Shown here piece after piece: positions 12,885-15,836 of a DNA stretch of 15,836 nt. The position numbers were made by a program, and so were the translations under genes. The stretch is taken from the NCBI GenBank assembly GCA_016185915.1, contig JACPMP010000076.1, forward strand, positions 1-15,836, written 5' to 3'. Each line of letters opens with the position of its first letter. Within the stretch, counting starts at the first letter, position 1. The notes under the pieces were generated by a model, which worked only from the letters and a program-made list of their open reading frames with translations, was not told where the DNA came from and ran no database searches. The DNA comes from Candidatus Woesearchaeota archaeon (GTDB lineage: Archaea > Nanobdellota > Nanobdellia > Woesearchaeales > GW2011-AR4).

Positions 12885-13070
12885 CTTCGCAACAAATTTT
12901 ACTGCTCGGTTTTGCTTTTTTATCATGTCAAAAATCGCAATAAACATTTTAAATAGTTGCGATTTTTGAGCATGCTCGGAAATTTTTACAAAATTCAATA
13001 TATAATGAAAATTTCCGACATATCGCAAAACCTCGCCTATTATTTCAATAAAATAATCGCAAGCTGATTG
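12885..13070. repeat. Intergenic multi-hairpin element, copy D (diverged)
   Basis: The left end CAATCCG (12885-12891) is followed by the mini-hairpin GTTGC-TTC-GCAAC, an AAATTTTA segment, and CTCGG, matching the right-terminal sequence of copy B read on the other strand. Interior hairpins are TGTCAAAAATCGCAA...TTGCGATTTTTGA (about 12927-12969), a TCGGAAATTTT...AAAATTTCCGA arm pair (about 12975-13018) and TATTATTT...AAAATAAT (about 13039-13057). The right end GCTGATTG (13063-13070) is a decayed version of CGGATTG. The left end is 46 bp from the Sec61-beta ATG. The remaining 13071-13172 is AT-rich with no gene seen. Confidence 0.7.
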
Positions 13071-13172
13071 CTTTCTGCACTTTGTAGCGAAAAGCCGCTC
13101 TCGTTTTTTTTGAATTGTTTGATAATTTTTAATTGGATTTTATTTATTGAGTTGTCTTTTTATTATTTGTAT

Positions 13173-13508
13173 TTATTTTTCAATTTTTATTTCGTAACCA
13201 AGACCTTTATAACCTTGAAAAATAGTACTAAACTTCCCCGTTTGTATGACTTTCTTACCATTACCTATTGCAGCCCATTTTCTAAACCATAATGGAACAA
13301 AATTTGTAGCAGCTATTAACCACCACAATAAAATTAATGAAAAAGTAGAATATAATGTAAAATCACTATTTATTGCAATTTTTAATAAATAAGGAAGCAT
13401 CAATAACAAAATAAAGAAAAGAAAAAAATATAGTATCCAAATTACCTTATTCCCCATTCTATATATATGATACTTTTTATCTTCACTATGAACAAACAAT
13501 AATCCCAT
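13173..13508 (-). CDS. Small hypothetical membrane protein
   Basis: A 111-residue protein with two hydrophobic segments (about 22-46 and 54-74), a short N-terminal charged part (HSEDKKYHIYRMGNK), and a basic C-terminal tail. No motif is recognised. The base composition is more AT-rich than the ribosomal genes. It lies 32 bp downstream of the RNase P RNA gene on the same strand. It could be a genuine lineage-specific gene; a chance ORF is less likely given its coherent membrane topology. Confidence 0.5.
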   Translation of the reverse strand: MGLLFVHSEDKKYHIYRMGNKVIWILYFFLFFILLLMLPYLLKIAINSDFTLYSTFSLILLWWLIAATNFVPLWFRKWAAIGNGKKVIQTGKFSTIFQGYKGLGYEIKIEK

Positions 13509-13540
13509 TTTAGCAATCGTAATTATTTTGATTTAAAATT

Positions 13541-13893
13541 GGCAGGGCTTGAATAAGCCACCTTTTGTCAGGCCCCTAATGCAATTAATAAATTGCGATA
13601 GCATGTCTTAGCATTAAACTAAGCGTTCAATGAACTTGCACCAGCCAGGGCTCACCGTTTCACCCATGCTTGCAAAAATGTCAATTGGTTAGCTGAATTC
13701 CCTCACAGGAATCTTCACAAACATCATCCTATTTGCAAGCGGTCTCGTTTCTGAGTGGTTGCCCTCTATTGCTAGAGCTCACTTCCATGAGTGGCTTTCT
13801 TGTTGTAAGCGAACACATATAATGCTCGCGCCAACTTGGTGGGTGGACTTTCCTCAGTGTGATAAAACACCGTAGCTAAGTACCAACCCTGCC
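13541..13893 (-). ncRNA. rnpB: RNase P RNA
   Basis: The catalytic RNA that removes tRNA 5' leaders. On the minus strand the 5' end GGCAGGG (13893) pairs with the 3' end CCCTGCC (13541), forming P1. The universal CR-I segment GAGGAAAGTCC is at 13845-13855. Near the 3' half is GGGTGAAACGGTGAGCCC, and the 3' conserved region AAAAGGTGGCTTATTC is the counterpart of the ACAGAAGGNGGCTTA block that closes P4. The length of about 353 nt is normal for archaeal type A RNase P RNA. Its presence fits the two tRNA genes here, which need 5' maturation. No protein frame fits this region. Confidence 0.93.
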
Positions 13894-13914
13894 TATTAAT
13901 AGTATAGAAAGTAT

Positions 13915-13925
13915 CTATATAAAAT
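13915..13925 (-). promoter_or_regulatory. TATA box of rnpB
   Basis: ATTTTATATAG on the minus strand, centred about 27 bp upstream of the predicted rnpB 5' end at 13893, in the short spacer after the metalloprotease stop codon. Confidence 0.55.
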
Positions 13926-13938
13926 TATCTGTTTTTAT

Positions 13939-15836
13939 TTATTTAAATGTTTGGCATACTCCGGATATGCACTTTTGCCCTATTGCACAACTATCGACGC
14001 ATAGCTTGTTGCAAATTCCTCCTGCAGAACCAGTAAGCTCTCTGATTTTTCTGCAAATGAGCCGCTCATTATTTTGACCAAACAAACTCTTTCTGCTGCT
14101 GGTTTCAGATGTCATAAGCGTGGCTCTAGTTGATATAAAAGAGTTCGGTGCACATCCAGATGAAAAACGAGAACCTGCAAAATAGCAACCAACTTCCTGT
14201 AAGCTGTCTGGATTATCAGAATTGCAATCAGTAATGCCATCACTGCCGCATCCATTCCCTATAATATCGTGCCATGGCGCTTCTTGGTTGCACTTGTCAA
14301 TCACTGCTTGATTTGGATCATCACATTTGTAACTACCATATTCAAATTTACATGAAAGTTCGCTTGGACTTACATAAAAACATTGGTTAACCCATGGTGA
14401 ACCTTCCATAACATCAGGCTCAGGCAGCCAATTTTGCCATAAATATTCATCATACAAGCCGCCAATGGCATGCCCTCCTGTTTCATGCAAAAAAGTGCCT
14501 AAAGCTCCTTTTATATATTCGGCATAATCTGTAACATCAGCAGGGTAAATAAAGCTATTAATTGCAATATCATTCGGATAAGCCCTTGGCAGAAAAAGGA
14601 CGTTCCCTAAAACTATAATGCGCTTGTTGTTATAAGGGCAGTCATTGCTTGCTTCACGAGCAAGCCCTACATATTGCAGTCCACGTTCATCATAAGGTAT
14701 TCTCTCAAATGATTCATCTATAATTTTGTTGGAAAATAGGATATTAAATTTGTCCCTGTTGGATTTAAATGGCTCAACAGAAAATAAGCCATCATTTTGA
14801 GACTTTGTATCCATCGCCAATTCAACAACATGCTTAAAATCATCAAGTGAGCCGTACCTCAAACCAATCAGAACAAGATTGATTCTGGCACTATCTCCAA
14901 GGTTGTTGTTGGTGCTATCAAACTGGAAACAATTTTGATAAGGTGTTTCAGAAATTAATGGAGTGGTTGATACAGTAGTTGGCATAGTTTTTTTTGGTTG
15001 ACTTGGAGTTATTGGCTGTTTGCTTGGAGTTCCTTGGATGCCGTATATTGAGCATTGACCGCCAATATCAACTCCTGTTTCATCAAAATCCTGTTTTCCA
15101 TTTATGCAAGAATTTCCTATAACAATATAATTTAATGGAAAGTGATCACCCAAAACATGTTTATCATATCTTATATTGCATTCTTCTTTGTCAAAACCTT
15201 TTCTAACTAAATCGGCGCAATAACCCTCAATCCAATTATCACCAAAATTGCCTTTGCATGAATCAAAATCAGGATCCAGAGGCGCAACATCGGCATCCGG
15301 GAAGTAGGAATAACGGCTATTGAACTTAGTTGAGCAAGACAATTTTTGTCCAGAATACTCATAATTATTTGTTTCATATGGTTTGAAATTATCCGGCAGA
15401 TTAATTTTGTTAATTGCATTGGCAAGCTGATGCAAAAATCCATGCACAAATGTCAGACTATTGGCGCAACCAATGCTGTCTTTTCCTATAGGAATCCATG
15501 TAAAGCCGATGCCATAATTGAATGTGTTAGCAATAGAGCCATCGCAAATTGGCGCATCGAAGTACACTTTTTTATTTGCGTCTTTTATATTTGAAACCAC
15601 AAACATAAAATCCGTGTCAAGCGAATAGTATGGTTTGATTGCACTATACACATTTGCGCTCCACTGCCAAAAGCCTGAGCCATATTGACTAAGCTCTACA
15701 CCTTCGCCATTGTCTATCTCTATGATTTGTATATCCGGAATTATTCGATTTTGGCCGTACTCGATTATTTTATCTCGAAAAGAATAAACCTCATTTTTAA
15801 CCGAGTCAATTTCATTTTGGTTGAATTTTAGGTTTA
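13939..15836 (-). CDS. Large M64-like (IgA-peptidase family) metalloprotease, N-terminus beyond window
   Basis: The frame is open to the right edge; 631 residues are visible and the GTG at 15651 is not the start. Counting from 15651, the region after about 255 resembles M64 peptidases: ARINLVLIGLRYGSLDDFKH, GLFSVEPFKSNRDKFNILF, then FLHETGGHAIGGLYDEYLW at 387-405. M64 enzymes have HEXXH followed by GLxDEY; here the motif is H389-E-T-G-G-H394, one residue longer (HEXXXH). A cysteine-rich tail (CNKLCVDSCAIGQKCISGVC) and many other cysteines suggest a disulfide-rich exported protein. The N-terminal half has a CINGKQDFDETGVDIGGQC segment of a type common in surface proteins, then a proline/threonine-rich linker (about 213-235). 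Substrate unknown. It is followed by rnpB on the same strand, 45 bp away. Confidence 0.72.
   Translation of the reverse strand, partial: NLKFNQNEIDSVKNEVYSFRDKIIEYGQNRIIPDIQIIEIDNGEGVELSQYGSGFWQWSANVYSAIKPYYSLDTDFMFVVSNIKDANKKVYFDAPICDGSIANTFNYGIGFTWIPIGKDSIGCANSLTFVHGFLHQLANAINKINLPDNFKPYETNNYEYSGQKLSCSTKFNSRYSYFPDADVAPLDPDFDSCKGNFGDNWIEGYCADLVRKGFDKEECNIRYDKHVLGDHFPLNYIVIGNSCINGKQDFDETGVDIGGQCSIYGIQGTPSKQPITPSQPKKTMPTTVSTTPLISETPYQNCFQFDSTNNNLGDSARINLVLIGLRYGSLDDFKHVVELAMDTKSQNDGLFSVEPFKSNRDKFNILFSNKIIDESFERIPYDERGLQYVGLAREASNDCPYNNKRIIVLGNVLFLPRAYPNDIAINSFIYPADVTDYAEYIKGALGTFLHETGGHAIGGLYDEYLWQNWLPEPDVMEGSPWVNQCFYVSPSELSCKFEYGSYKCDDPNQAVIDKCNQEAPWHDIIGNGCGSDGITDCNSDNPDSLQEVGCYFAGSRFSSGCAPNSFISTRATLMTSETSSRKSLFGQNNERLICRKIRELTGSAGGICNKLCVDSCAIGQKCISGVCQTFK

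Noticed and set aside
15430..15444. HGFLH in the N-terminal half of the metalloprotease as a second HEXXH-type zinc site
   Set aside because: The catalytic glutamate position is glycine, and no GLxDEY-like partner follows. It may be a degenerate duplicate, but the evidence is too thin.

Overview
The window looks like a piece of an AT-rich archaeal chromosome, most likely from a DPANN-type lineage (Woesearchaeota/Pacearchaeota-like). The evidence is archaeal-type ribosomal proteins (L18e, L13, S9, S13, S4, S11), the archaeal RNA polymerase subunits D and N, archaeal NAC, a 58-residue Sec61-beta, two intron-containing tRNA genes without encoded CCA, RNase P RNA, and TATA-like boxes about 25 bp upstream of start codons. 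The lineage is an inference from protein style and small gene sizes; no marker was searched.

Layout, left to right. 1-807 (+): end of an ATP-grasp-like protein cut by the left edge. 813-7927 (all -): a conserved translation/transcription superoperon read right to left as rps13, rps4, rps11, rpoD, tRNA-Leu(GAG), rpl18e, a small unknown gene, rpl13, rps9, rpoN. It has been invaded twice by LAGLIDADG endonuclease genes, one between rps9 and rpoN and one between rpoD and tRNA-Leu. 8447-9421 (-): IS4-superfamily transposase with a damaged 5' end. 9641-9823 (+): tRNA-His(GTG) with a 111-nt intron. 9825-10829 (-): membrane-anchored class A beta-lactamase-like protein. 10897-11289 (+): MsrB. 11297-12838 (-): Sec61-beta, NAC, an unknown gene and a four-helix membrane protein. 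13173-13508 (-): small membrane protein. 13541-13893 (-): RNase P RNA. 13939-15836 (-): large, probably secreted M64-like metalloprotease cut by the right edge.

The most interesting unexplained structure is a family of four intergenic elements (about 4181-4387, 6325-6482, 7967-8160, 12885-13070). They have shared termini (CAATCCG followed by a UUCG-type mini-hairpin and a CTCGG arm) and, in the two best copies, the same sequence inverted at the other end. The interiors differ but are themselves nested hairpins, so each element could fold as a multi-branched cruciform or RNA. All four stop 37-46 bp upstream of the start codon of a minus-strand gene of the translation or secretion machinery (L18e, RpoD, S13, Sec61-beta), just outside the predicted promoter.

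Three genes carry apparent single-base indels: rpoN, the second endonuclease, and the transposase. Since rpoN should be essential, at least part of this could be sequence error, but the endonuclease case falls on a T TTT TTG slippery heptamer. Other points of interest are a HEXXXH (not HEXXH) zinc motif in the M64-like protein and a promoter-plus-hairpin unit at 8182-8275 that may be a small RNA or an rps13 leader.
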